DNA of 64,000 nucleotides. Origin: Oscillospiraceae bacterium. GTDB lineage: Bacteria; Bacillota; Clostridia; Oscillospirales; CAG-382. Both the position numbers and the translations under genes were made by a program. Of the stretch, positions 17,917 to 27,462 are shown piece after piece (the first letter of the stretch is position 1; each line of letters begins with the position of its first letter). The notes beneath the pieces were generated by a model. That model was not told where the DNA came from, did not search any database, and saw nothing but the letters and a program-made list of their open reading frames with translations. The DNA is taken from positions 1 to 64,000 of the forward strand of contig SVRD01000007.1 in the NCBI GenBank assembly GCA_015064955.1. The letters are read 5' to 3'.

Positions 17917-19860
17917 TTATTCCGCGTAGATATTGACCTCGTCGATAAATATCCAGCTTTGGTTTGTGGTGACAACAAGCTTTATATATCTTGCCGAAAT
18001 GCTTCCGTCAAGCAGAATACTGCGGGTGAAAAGCTTTTGCAGATCGGGGCCCGCGTCTGCGTCGAAGCTGTGGTTGGATATGTTTGTAAAGTTCTTACCG
18101 TCGTCAGAGGCATATACCGAAATTCCGGTCGGCGCGAAAACTCCCGCGCTTCCGCCGCCGAGCGTGCTCAGCTCGATAGCATATATGTTATCTTGCTTGC
18201 TACCGAGGTCGACGATTATTTCGGGCTTGCCGAGAAATCCTGCCCAAGCGGTGTCGGAGTATGTTGCCTGACCGAGCTTGCCGTCGGTCAAGGTAATACC
18301 GTTTTCATCGGGATAGTTGGCTTCGGGCGGGAAAGTGAGAGTGTAGCTCTTGCCGAGAGCGATATTCCTGCCGTTTTTTGCCTTGTAATCCACCGAGAAT
18401 TCGTAAGCTTCGCCGTCGTTTCCGTAGTAGTCGACACCGCATACCGAGTATTTTACGGTTCCGCTTCCGGTTGCGTTTGTGTCGTTGAACAGGAATTTAT
18501 AGCTTTCTTTGCCGTAATTGCCGGAAAAATCCAAGAAATCGCAAAGCTCGCCGTCCTTGTAAAGATTGACTCCCATCAAGGTATTGTCGGAGTTTGAGAT
18601 GCTTCCGCTTATTGCTACCTCGACACCGTCGTTTTTGGAGGAATATTCGACAGTCGGTGCCGAAAGCGTGGATTCGGGGATAGAACCGTTTTCGTAATAA
18701 TGCTTGTAGGCAAGGTGATATCCCGTTTTGTTCATATCGGGGTGCTGATAATGCGAATATGCAAAGGTGATGTGCGCTTCGACGTATTTGTCACTTATTT
18801 CAAGCTGCTCTACAAAGCGGTCGAGCGGCGCAGTGGTCCAAGTCGATTGAGTGAAGTTTTCGTTGTTTGCCCAGAAGGTCAATTCTTCTTTTGTGTCTAT
18901 CGCGTCTTTTATTGCCTTGTAATAATCGTCCAATCTGTCGATGGTGATATGTCCCGCACCGACCGAATCCTGACAGCAGAAAATGTCGCCCTTGCGGAAG
19001 TTGGTGTTTGCAAATATCGACTTCCAAAGACGTCCCGTTTCCGCAGGTGCTGCGCCGATGCTCGAAATAAAGGGAGAAAGCATCATCGGCATTTCGGGAG
19101 AGATCTGATAAAGTCCGTCGCGGTAGAGATTCAAGAGATACGAGGCGTGCTTCAGCTGTGCGGGAGTTGCCTGCATATTGTAGAATTCAAATACAAAATA
19201 CCAGCCGTGAAGCGCGTTCGGGTATTTTTCTTTGTATTTTTCATAAATCTGGCTTGCGCCCTTGATGCCGAGCTCGGCTTGCTTTGCCAGCCAATTTTTG
19301 TCGTCGACACCCTTGACCCACCATTCCGCGTTTTCGTTTAGTCCGACAAAAACCTTTACTCCGACCTGCTCAGCCGCGCTTAAAAGATTGTCGAGGAAAT
19401 TTTTTCCGCTTTCGTCTATGGCGAGCGATCTGTCGCTCGAATCAAACGACGATTCATAAAAGGTGCTTATCACCGTGCTGCCCTGCGTTTCAAACGACCA
19501 TTGAAGCACGAGAACGTCGATTCCGACATCGTACATTGTCTGAAGATGTGAGACTAATTTGTCCTTTGAATAATCCTTAAAGGCGCTCGGTTGCATAAAG
19601 CTTCCGCAGAGGGTGGGGTATCCCTCGGGTCTTACGATCGGTTCGTTGGGCTTGATCGGAATTGTCGATTCCTCGTTCGGCGATTCACTCGAGCTGTCGC
19701 TCGGTGCGAAGCTTTCGTTTGCGCTTTCTTCCTTGCTTTCTGCGGTGCTTTCGCTTTCGGAAACCGTGCCCGAGCTCTCGTTACTGCCCGAGCAGGCACC
19801 GAGAATCATTGAAAACGGCATCAGAATCGAAAGAAATATCGGAATAATGTGCTTTTTCAT
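17917..19860 (-). CDS. DUF4434-type lipoprotein with C-terminal F5/8 type C (discoidin)-like domain
   Basis: Start at MKKHIIPIFLSIL; lipobox ILGACS; YPTLCGSFMQPSAFKDYSKDKLVSHLQTMYDVGIDVLVLQWSF; ARYIKLVVTTNQSWIFIDEVNIYAE. Confidence 0.75.
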   Translation of the reverse strand: MKKHIIPIFLSILMPFSMILGACSGSNESSGTVSESESTAESKEESANESFAPSDSSSESPNEESTIPIKPNEPIVRPEGYPTLCGSFMQPSAFKDYSKDKLVSHLQTMYDVGIDVLVLQWSFETQGSTVISTFYESSFDSSDRSLAIDESGKNFLDNLLSAAEQVGVKVFVGLNENAEWWVKGVDDKNWLAKQAELGIKGASQIYEKYKEKYPNALHGWYFVFEFYNMQATPAQLKHASYLLNLYRDGLYQISPEMPMMLSPFISSIGAAPAETGRLWKSIFANTNFRKGDIFCCQDSVGAGHITIDRLDDYYKAIKDAIDTKEELTFWANNENFTQSTWTTAPLDRFVEQLEISDKYVEAHITFAYSHYQHPDMNKTGYHLAYKHYYENGSIPESTLSAPTVEYSSKNDGVEVAISGSISNSDNTLMGVNLYKDGELCDFLDFSGNYGKESYKFLFNDTNATGSGTVKYSVCGVDYYGNDGEAYEFSVDYKAKNGRNIALGKSYTLTFPPEANYPDENGITLTDGKLGQATYSDTAWAGFLGKPEIIVDLGSKQDNIYAIELSTLGGGSAGVFAPTGISVYASDDGKNFTNISNHSFDADAGPDLQKLFTRSILLDGSISARYIKLVVTTNQSWIFIDEVNIYAE

Positions 19861-19973
19861 AAAAACACCTCTTTTCTTTATTGGTTTTATTTTACAACAG
19901 CATTTATTATTTGTCAATAAATGAATCAAAGGCGGTTTACTGAGCATAATAAAAGAAAAAACGGAGGATTAAT

Positions 19974-20408
19974 ATGCAAGAAAACGATACTTTAAAACTG
20001 CTTCGAGAATGTGATGCGGGCGTGAAAATGGGCGTTGCATCGATAAACGACGTTATTGCCGACGTGCGCAACGACCAAATGCGTAATATGCTCGCCGACT
20101 GCCGCAATCAGCACGAAACACTGCTTTCCGAAATCAAGACAAAGCTCGACGAATACTGCGACAAGGGCAAGCAGCCCGCGCCTGCCGCAAAGGGTATGAG
20201 CTGGATCAAGACGAATGTTAAAATGGCGCTTGACGAATCCGACAAGACGATAGCCGACCTTATCACCGACGGCTGTAATATGGGCGTGAAATCGCTTCAT
20301 CGTTATTTGAATCAGTACTCTGCGGCGGACAGCGATTCGAAGGGCATCGCAAACCGCTTGATCAAGTTAGAGGACGATCTCTCGATCGGTATGAGACAGT
20401 ATTTGTAA
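19974..20408 (+). CDS. Ferritin-like four-helix-bundle protein (DUF2383-like)
   Basis: 144 aa all-helical; LLRECDAGVKMGVASINDVIADVRN...GCNMGVKSLHRYLNQYSAADSDSKGIANRLIKLED. Confidence 0.6.
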   Translation: MQENDTLKLLRECDAGVKMGVASINDVIADVRNDQMRNMLADCRNQHETLLSEIKTKLDEYCDKGKQPAPAAKGMSWIKTNVKMALDESDKTIADLITDGCNMGVKSLHRYLNQYSAADSDSKGIANRLIKLEDDLSIGMRQYL

Positions 20409-20442
20409 TTTTTTGTATACCGATATAAACGAAAGACAAAGA

Positions 20443-20479
20443 AATCAAGCCTCGAGTTATGCCGAGGCTTGATTTTTTG
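20443..20479 (+). terminator. Rho-independent terminator
   Basis: AATCAAGCCTCG...CGAGGCTTGATTTTTTG. Confidence 0.8.
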
Positions 20480-20556
20480 TCTTTTTCGGAGCGAAAATGC
20501 CGGCTTGTTCCCGCTCGGAAAAAGATGAGAAACTGTTCTTTTTGAGTTTTCCGGCA

Positions 20557-20585
20557 TTGACAAATACGCCGGATTGCTATAAAAT
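20557..20585 (+). promoter_or_regulatory. Sigma-A promoter of SGNH lipoprotein gene
   Basis: TTGACA-N17-TAAAAT. Confidence 0.65.
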
Positions 20586-20611
20586 TATAAAAAAAGAAGA
20601 GGAGACTAATT

Positions 20612-21760
20612 ATGAAGAAAATACTTTGCTTTGTTCTCGGTATGCTTATGCTCGTTTCGTTTGCCGCTTGCGGCGGTGAAGAGGAGGTTGCGGAAAGCTC
20701 TGCCGAGGAATCGGTCGAAATAATTCCGAAGGTGCCGGTTATAAACGGCAAGGAAATTTCGGAATATACGATTGTTTATAAAACCACGACGGGCAGCTGT
20801 ACTTATAAGGACGTCGCAAAGGGATTCGAAAAATATATCGAGGACACCTTCGGTATCGATCTCGTCTGCCGCGACGAAACTCTGCCCGAAGCCGAATACG
20901 AAATCATTTTCGGTGAAGTGTCAAAGCGCGATATCGTCGAGGAAAACAAATCGGATTACGGCATCGGCGGCTACAAGGTAGTCATCAAGGGCACGAAGAT
21001 CTATATTGCTTCTTCCTACGCAAACGGCTGTAATGCAGGTTGTGAAGCGTTTATCGAAAAAATCAAAACAAGCGAGGACGGTATGTTTGCAGACGGCGAA
21101 TTCAGCGGAGAAAAGAAGATAATTAAGGTTGCCTGTGTCGGCGACAGTATCACTCAGGGAATCAACTCGACCGACCCCAAGAATAAGACCTATCCCGTTT
21201 ATATTCAGGAAATGCTCGGGTTTGATTATTACGTACTCAACGCAGGACTCAGCGGATATTCGATCTGTAAGATAGACGAATATGCATATTTCAAGACAAG
21301 CCAGTATCTCCAGGCAAGAGAATTAAGACCCGACGTTGTTCTTTTCGCGCTCGGCACCAACGACGCAAACCCGACTCCCAACCAGCCCTATAAGAATTGG
21401 GACGATCCCCAGTACGACAGAGAAAACGTCTTTATCGAAAGCACAAACGAGCTTCTCGATGCGTTTGTAAAGATAAACCCCGACGTTCAGATATATATGA
21501 TCCTTCCCGCATCGCTGTTCAAGGTAGGCGCAGACGGCTGGAGCGCAGAGGCGTGGACAAAGAATATCGTCGAGCATTCTCACCCGCTTTTGAAGAAGAT
21601 CGCAACCGAACGCAATCTTCCCATCGTTGACCTTTTCCCTTGGTCTTTGGAAAACAAGGAGGTCTTTACCGACGGTCTTCATCCGAAGGACGAAACCTAC
21701 AAGACCTTTGCTCAGTTTATTTACGACAGCATCAAGGATACCATCAAGAAGCCCGAATAA
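20612..21760 (+). CDS. SGNH/GDSL hydrolase lipoprotein
   Basis: 382 aa; lipobox SFAACG; VACVGDSITQGINS; DVVLFALGTND; DGLHPKDETY. Confidence 0.85.
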   Translation: MKKILCFVLGMLMLVSFAACGGEEEVAESSAEESVEIIPKVPVINGKEISEYTIVYKTTTGSCTYKDVAKGFEKYIEDTFGIDLVCRDETLPEAEYEIIFGEVSKRDIVEENKSDYGIGGYKVVIKGTKIYIASSYANGCNAGCEAFIEKIKTSEDGMFADGEFSGEKKIIKVACVGDSITQGINSTDPKNKTYPVYIQEMLGFDYYVLNAGLSGYSICKIDEYAYFKTSQYLQARELRPDVVLFALGTNDANPTPNQPYKNWDDPQYDRENVFIESTNELLDAFVKINPDVQIYMILPASLFKVGADGWSAEAWTKNIVEHSHPLLKKIATERNLPIVDLFPWSLENKEVFTDGLHPKDETYKTFAQFIYDSIKDTIKKPE

Positions 21761-21775
21761 TCAAATATACTCAAC

Positions 21776-21808
21776 AAAACCGCCGAAGAATTACTCTTCG
21801 GCGGTTTT
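21776..21808 (+). terminator. Rho-independent terminator
   Basis: AAAACCGCCGAAGA-attac-TCTTCGGCGGTTTT, 14-bp stem. Confidence 0.8.
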
Positions 21809-21846
21809 GTGTTATTCAAGGGGAAAAGTAAGGAGATGCGTCAAAT

Positions 21847-22797
21847 TCAGTCCGCAATATAAGGGAATCTTTCGGTATAGCGCGGAACGCCGGGGAGAAA
21901 TTCGCCGGTGGTAAGTGTGGTGCCGTTCCAGTAGCTGTTTTCGCCGTCAAAGCCGATGATATGAGCGAAGGATTCCTCTGCTACGATATCATCGTTAATT
22001 CCGCCTTCGAGCTGTGCGATCTTTTCTGCTACGAGCGATTCCATAAATGCGATAACCGTTTCGCCGTTAGCGAGAGGGTAGCCCGTCTGGGTGAACTCAT
22101 AGATTTCGTTGTTTTCAAGACCGTAGGAGAAGGCAAGGCTTCCACAGCAACCGCTTGCTCTTTCGGTGAGTCGGTGAACCCAATAAAGCTCAACGCGGTA
22201 TTCTGCCTCGGGGAGACAAACGGGAGTCGCGTTGGGATCGTGGGGGTTGAAAAGCTCTGCGGTGTGATCGAAATCGGCATTGAAAATTTCGCAGAATTCG
22301 TCGTAAAGCTCATCCTCGGTGATCCATACCTGACCGACAAGCTTGCCGGTTTTGTGCTCGAACACGTCGATAACGATATCCTTCCAGATAACGTATTCAA
22401 AGCCGGGGTGGTCATAGCCGGTCTCTTCGCCGGTGGCGATAACCTCGAGCGTGTCGAGTGCGGGCAGGGTAGTGTCGACGAGAGGCTTGCTTTCGGTAAC
22501 AGGCTCGTCATCAACGATAGGCTCGTCTTCAACGACAGCTTCGTCATCAACGATAGGCTCGTCTTCAACGACAGCTTCGTCATCAACGATAGGCTTGTCA
22601 TCAACGGTGGGCTCATCTTCGACAGTAGGCTCGTCATCAACGATAGCGTTGCTGAAGAGGTTGGTATCGGAAACGAAATCCTCAACAAGAGATTCGTCGA
22701 TAGCCGAGCTGTTGAGAAGCGAAAGACCTGCCGTGAGGACAAGACAAGCGGCGGTTATAAATGCCGCAGTCATAAGTGCGAGTGTCTTGTTTTTCAT
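21847..22797 (-). CDS. Secreted/membrane-anchored protein with acidic tandem repeats
   Basis: Start at MKNKTLALM after AAAGGAGGAG RBS; signal/TM segment; VEDEPTVDDKPIVDDEAVVEDEPIVDDE repeats. Confidence 0.7.
   Translation of the reverse strand: MKNKTLALMTAAFITAACLVLTAGLSLLNSSAIDESLVEDFVSDTNLFSNAIVDDEPTVEDEPTVDDKPIVDDEAVVEDEPIVDDEAVVEDEPIVDDEPVTESKPLVDTTLPALDTLEVIATGEETGYDHPGFEYVIWKDIVIDVFEHKTGKLVGQVWITEDELYDEFCEIFNADFDHTAELFNPHDPNATPVCLPEAEYRVELYWVHRLTERASGCCGSLAFSYGLENNEIYEFTQTGYPLANGETVIAFMESLVAEKIAQLEGGINDDIVAEESFAHIIGFDGENSYWNGTTLTTGEFLPGVPRYTERFPYIAD
22501..22646 (-). repeat. In-frame 18/36-bp tandem repeat within the acidic secreted protein gene
   Basis: ggctcgtcttcaacgacagcttcgtcatcaacgata unit repeated with small variations. 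Confidence 0.85.
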
Positions 22798-22884
22798 AAA
22801 CACTCCTCCTTTCTGTGCAGACAGTTTATACCGCCGTTGTTTTGAATCCGTTCGGGAGTTGTTATGGAATTGTAAAAGTTATTT

Positions 22885-24237
22885 TCAAAGCGGGAACCGT
22901 GCAGTAACCGTCGTCCCCTTGCCGAGAGCCGATTCGAATTCAAGCGTTGCGTTGTGCGCTTTGACAATGCGTTCGCAAAGTGCAAGTCCCAATCCCGTTC
23001 CGCCGGTCACACGGTCGCGCGATTTGTCTATACGGTAAAACGGCTCGGTGATGCGCGCAAGCTGCTCCTCTGTCATGCCGACACCGTTGTCGCGCACCGA
23101 AATGACGGCAAACGATCCTTCGGCATAGCAGTGAACATAAATTTTGCCGCCGCTTTCGCAAGCCTTTATCGCGTTGCCGATAAGGTTTGTTATCAGCATT
23201 TCGGTCAACAGCTTGTCGCATTTGCAAACGACGCTCGATGCCTCGACCTTTATGTCGATACCCTTCGCCGCAGCGTTGAAATGTGTTTTCTTTGCCGCGC
23301 CTGCGGTTATCTCGCCCAGATTTACCGATTCGGTGTTGATTCCGTTTTCGCGTATAAAGGCATCGTCGAGAAGCTTTTCGCCGATCTGCTTCAAGCGCTC
23401 TGATTCACTTATGATATATTCGATTGCTTCGATCTTTTCGGCTTCGCCGATATTTGCGTTCAAAAGATATTCGGCATATCCGCGTATCGAGGTAAGCGGG
23501 GTGCGCATTTCGTGAGCCAGATTATCGAGCATACTTTGCTTTGTTTCCGCGTTGAGCTCAAGCTCGTTCATTTGCGTGCTTATTCGGTCTGCCATTCGGT
23601 TGAAATCGGCGGCAAGAAGCGCGAATTCGTCTCTGCCCGAGTCGTCCGCGCGCGATTCAAAATTGCCGTTTGCGATCTCCTCGGTGGCATTTTTAAGCCT
23701 CGAAAGCGGGCTGTACAGCTTGTGGAGCACCAAAAACAGTATCAGCGCAAGCAAAGCCGATGCGCCGAACGAGGTGAGAATGAATACGACAGAGATGGTT
23801 TTGAAATCCTCGTCGAGATAGCTCACGTCCTTTGCATAGGTGAAATAATACTGCCCGTCGGCAATCACCTCGGTGATAAGAAAAACACGCTTTCCGTCAA
23901 CCCTTTGGGTCGAGGAATATCCCGCCTGCGGAGCAACGAGTCCCTCGGGGAGCGAGGAGTATTTCAGCTCGCCGTAATATTCAAATCGAAGCCCGATTCC
24001 CTTTGTCGCATAATGAGTGCCGTATGAGTTCATCAACAACTGCCTGCCGTTGTGTCCGAGATAGGTGATGTCCTCCTCAAACGCATCGGCGATAACCGCC
24101 TGCTCGGAAAAGCAAAGCGATTCTGCCGCGTCGGTGTTTCTTTGGTTGGTGAAAAACGCGAGCGAAAAGATACCCGCGTTTAAAAATACGAGAAAGAGAA
24201 CGAGTGTGATTATATAGGTTTTATCCTTGAATCTCAT
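22885..24237 (-). CDS. Sensor histidine kinase (HAMP + HisKA + HATPase)
   Basis: MLDNLAHEMRTPLTSIRGYAEYL; DNGVGMTEEQLARITEPFYRIDKSRDRVTGGTGLGLALCERIVKAH. Confidence 0.95.
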   Translation of the reverse strand: MRFKDKTYIITLVLFLVFLNAGIFSLAFFTNQRNTDAAESLCFSEQAVIADAFEEDITYLGHNGRQLLMNSYGTHYATKGIGLRFEYYGELKYSSLPEGLVAPQAGYSSTQRVDGKRVFLITEVIADGQYYFTYAKDVSYLDEDFKTISVVFILTSFGASALLALILFLVLHKLYSPLSRLKNATEEIANGNFESRADDSGRDEFALLAADFNRMADRISTQMNELELNAETKQSMLDNLAHEMRTPLTSIRGYAEYLLNANIGEAEKIEAIEYIISESERLKQIGEKLLDDAFIRENGINTESVNLGEITAGAAKKTHFNAAAKGIDIKVEASSVVCKCDKLLTEMLITNLIGNAIKACESGGKIYVHCYAEGSFAVISVRDNGVGMTEEQLARITEPFYRIDKSRDRVTGGTGLGLALCERIVKAHNATLEFESALGKGTTVTARFPL

Positions 24238-24881
24238 AACTCGAACCTGTAACCTGTCTTGTAGAGTGTTTTGAGACGGTCGTTGAGCCCGAGCTTTGCG
24301 CGGAGCTGTCGGATATGAACGTCAACCGTGCGTGTGTCGCCCTCGTAGTCAAATCCCCATACGAGCGAAATAAGCTTTTCTCTCGAGAGTGCGATGTTGC
24401 GGTTCAATATCAACGTTTCCAGAAGTGAGTATTCCTTCGGTGTAAGAACGACGTTTTCGCCTGCGCGGAATACCTTTTTTGCCGAAAAATCTATCGTTAC
24501 GTCGTCGAAAGAAAGCGATTCATCATCTCGTTTGGTTCTGCGGAGCACTGCGCGCACGCGGAGTAAAAGCTCCTGTATCTCGAAGGGCTTCACGATATAA
24601 TCGTCTGCCCCGAGCGACAGACCTTTCAATCTGTCGTTGATTCCTTCCTTTGCGGTAACAAAGATAACGGGAGTGCCGTCCGCCTTTTCGATAAGCTCAA
24701 ATCCCGAAGCACCGGGGAGCATTATATCGAATATCATCAGGTCGAAGCGCTCGCTTTGCATAATAAAGAGTGCATCTGCGCCGTCGCTTAATCCGACACA
24801 GGTGTGACCGACAAGCTCGAGATTGCGCTGTATAAGATTTCTTATCGGTCTTTCGTCTTCCACAATAAGTATTCTTGCCAT
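24234..24881 (-). CDS. OmpR/PhoB-family response regulator
   Basis: ARILIVEDERPIRNLI; GADDYIVKPFEIQELLLRVRAVLRR; winged helix VDVHIRQLRAKLG. Confidence 0.95.
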   Translation of the reverse strand: MARILIVEDERPIRNLIQRNLELVGHTCVGLSDGADALFIMQSERFDLMIFDIMLPGASGFELIEKADGTPVIFVTAKEGINDRLKGLSLGADDYIVKPFEIQELLLRVRAVLRRTKRDDESLSFDDVTIDFSAKKVFRAGENVVLTPKEYSLLETLILNRNIALSREKLISLVWGFDYEGDTRTVDVHIRQLRAKLGLNDRLKTLYKTGYRFEL

Positions 24882-25072
24882 TTTGTTTTCACCGCCTTTT
24901 ATGTGTGTAAAAGCAACCTACACACCTATTGTACCACAGTTTAGCGCATATTTGTAATGAATTTGTTATAAAACCGACCTTTTTTGAAAAAATTGATATA
25001 TTGCAAAACAACCGCTTTGAATAAAAGTATTTTTGTGATATTTTGAGAAAATTTTTATTCTTGTTTATTTGC

Positions 25073-25100
25073 TTGACTTTAGATTTAAAAGGTTTATAAT
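25073..25100 (+). promoter_or_regulatory. Sigma-A promoter of MATE gene
   Basis: TTGACT-N16-TATAAT. Confidence 0.6.
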
Positions 25101-25127
25101 TTACTTGATTTTGTGAGGTATTTGGCT

Positions 25128-26507
25128 ATGGCAAGCAATACAAGAATGAATATGACCGAGGGACCGCTTTTCAAAAAGCTCCTCGTATATGCGCTTCCTG
25201 TTCTCGCAACCGGTGTTTTACAATTTCTTTACAACGCCGCCGATACGGTCGTTGTCGGTCAGTTTGCCGAGGACGGCGAAAAAGCTCTTGCCGCAGTTGG
25301 CTCGACCGGCTCGATAACCGCGCTTATCACGGGACTGTTTATCGGATTGGGCGTCGGTGCGAACGTTTCTATTTCTCATGCATTCGGATCGAAGCGCGAG
25401 GACAGCGTAAAGGATATCGTGCACACCTCGGTGCTTTTGTCCTTTGTGCTCGGTATTGTAATCGCTCTTTTCGGATTTTTCAGCGCGAGAAGTCTGCTTC
25501 AGCTTATGGAGGTGCCCGAAACCGTACTTGACGGTGCGACTCTCTATATGCGCACTATATTTCTCGGTATGCCCGCACAGATGACATACAACTACGGCGC
25601 GGCGATACTGAACGCGCGCGGAGATACAAAGCACCCGTTTTACTTCCTTATGTTCTCGGGCGCGGTCAACGTGAGTCTGAATCTGTTTTTTGTAATAGTC
25701 TGCAAAATGGATGTTCTCGGTGTTGCGGTTGCTACCATTATATCGCAATATATTTCTGCGGTTCTGATATTAAGATTGCTCACAAGGTTCGATGATTGCT
25801 GTAAGCTTTATCTGAATCATCTTTATATTCGCAAGGACAAGCTCATAAAGATAATAAAGATCGGTCTTCCCGCAGGGATCCAGGGCTGTCTGTTTTCGGT
25901 GTCGAATGTGCTTATCCAATCCTCGATCAACGGATTCGGACCCGAAACGATGGCGGCGAATACCGCCGCGGCGAATATCGACGGCATAATTTATATCGCG
26001 ATGAACTCGTTTTATCACGCCGCACTCGCCTTTACAGGTCAGAACGCCGGCGCGCTCCGATTCGACAGAATCAAACGTGTCTGTGTGTTGTGCACTTCGA
26101 TGGTGGCGGTGCTCGGACTTATCATCGGCGTCGTCTGCTATCTTTTGGGGCCGTGGCTGCTTTCGCTTTTCGGTGTCGAGGGAACAGTCGAAACAAGCGA
26201 AACTATGCGTGTGGGAATGCTCCGACTTACTATTCTCGGCGTGCCTTATTTCCTTTGCGGATTGATGGAGGTAATGTCGGGAATGCTTCGCGGACTCGGT
26301 GCATCACTCGTTTCGGCAACCGTGTCGCTTCTCGGCTCGTGCGTTTTGAGAGTTGTCTGGATATACACCGTGTTCGAGGCATATCAACGCATTGATGTTC
26401 TTTACGTTTCCTATCCTGCCACCTGGATAATCACGACGCTTGCGCATTTTACCTGCTTTTTGATTATATTAAAGCGCAGGGAAAGAGAATACGGAGTTAA
26501 AATATGA
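25128..26507 (+). CDS. MATE family efflux transporter
   Basis: ~460 aa, 12 TM; LLVYALPVLATGVLQFLYNAADTVVVGQF. Confidence 0.9.
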   Translation: MASNTRMNMTEGPLFKKLLVYALPVLATGVLQFLYNAADTVVVGQFAEDGEKALAAVGSTGSITALITGLFIGLGVGANVSISHAFGSKREDSVKDIVHTSVLLSFVLGIVIALFGFFSARSLLQLMEVPETVLDGATLYMRTIFLGMPAQMTYNYGAAILNARGDTKHPFYFLMFSGAVNVSLNLFFVIVCKMDVLGVAVATIISQYISAVLILRLLTRFDDCCKLYLNHLYIRKDKLIKIIKIGLPAGIQGCLFSVSNVLIQSSINGFGPETMAANTAAANIDGIIYIAMNSFYHAALAFTGQNAGALRFDRIKRVCVLCTSMVAVLGLIIGVVCYLLGPWLLSLFGVEGTVETSETMRVGMLRLTILGVPYFLCGLMEVMSGMLRGLGASLVSATVSLLGSCVLRVVWIYTVFEAYQRIDVLYVSYPATWIITTLAHFTCFLIILKRREREYGVKI

Positions 26508-27379
26508 CGTATGACGAAACGGTAAAAAGCAACAATCTGATATTCGAGCGGCTGGCTATACTGCTCAATAACCGCCCCGATTTTATTACAAAAGAAATGG
26601 TTGACGAGCTTGTAAACGGCTTCGGCTTGAGCCAAATCGAAGCCTATTCGCTTCTTTTGTGCGCGGCGCTCGGGTTTGATACCGAGATCGAATCCGACCG
26701 CAAGCTTTGGGAAAGCTATGCGCCTCATATGATACACCATCTCGACGAGCAGCATTTTTTGAACGATGAATATTGCCGTGCAATAAATATCGAGGGGGCA
26801 AAAAAACTGAACGAATGGGAGCTTCGTATCGATACGCTTGCGCCCTACACCGCGTTTGTCTGCGATGATCCTCTCACTCTTCCCGACGGCAGAGTGATTC
26901 CGCAGATTGCCTTTTTCGACAGCGAATATAAGTATATTTCGGTGCTTCAGAACGGCAGAGAATGGATGACGATGATGCCGAATGAGATAGTCACTCAAAG
27001 ATTGCCGATAAAGCGTGCAAACGGGCGAATATGCACCTATGGATTGGGACTCGGGTATTTTGTGTTCATGTGCGCTCAAAAGGACTCTGTCGAAAGCGTA
27101 ACCGTTGTCGAGAGGGACGAAAGCGTTATAACGCTTTTTAAGGAAATGCTTCTTCCGCTCTTTGACAAAAAGGAAAAGATAGAGATCGTTTGTGCAGACG
27201 CCTTTGATTTTGCCGAAAAGGAAGCGCCAAAGCGCAGATTTGATTATATTTTTGCGGACATCTGGCACGACCCGTCCGACGGGGTGGAGGCTTACAAGCG
27301 ATTTAAATCGCTCGAATACTTGTGTCCGGATACAAGCTTTGATTATTGGATCGAAAAAACGCTGAAGCTTTATATGTGA
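26504..27379 (+). CDS. Rossmann-fold methyltransferase/spermidine synthase-like protein
   Basis: ICTYGLGLGYFVFMCAQKDSVESVTVVERDESVI; RFDYIFADIWHDPSDGVEAYKRFKSLE; 4-nt overlap with MATE gene. Confidence 0.6.
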   Translation: MTYDETVKSNNLIFERLAILLNNRPDFITKEMVDELVNGFGLSQIEAYSLLLCAALGFDTEIESDRKLWESYAPHMIHHLDEQHFLNDEYCRAINIEGAKKLNEWELRIDTLAPYTAFVCDDPLTLPDGRVIPQIAFFDSEYKYISVLQNGREWMTMMPNEIVTQRLPIKRANGRICTYGLGLGYFVFMCAQKDSVESVTVVERDESVITLFKEMLLPLFDKKEKIEIVCADAFDFAEKEAPKRRFDYIFADIWHDPSDGVEAYKRFKSLEYLCPDTSFDYWIEKTLKLYM

Positions 27380-27416
27380 AGGCTTCGCAACAGAAAGAAC
27401 AAAGCGATATAAAAAA

Positions 27417-27448
27417 ACAAGCCAAGGTGTAAATACTTTGGCTCGTTT
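27417..27448. terminator. Hairpin terminator between convergent genes
   Basis: AAGCCAAgGTgtaaatACtTTGGCTc with flanking A/T tracts. Confidence 0.6.
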
Positions 27449-27462
27449 TGATTTGAATCGGT

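Noticed and set aside
22501-22646. CRISPR-like appearance of regular repeats
   Set aside because: Units are 18/36 bp, contiguous, in frame and without unique spacers; a coding tandem repeat, not a CRISPR array.
22433-23038. Ser/Thr-rich ORF (SSTIGSSSTTAS repeats) on plus strand, superficially adhesin-like
   Set aside because: Antisense reading of the DDE/VED repeat and histidine kinase 3' end; no RBS or signal peptide.
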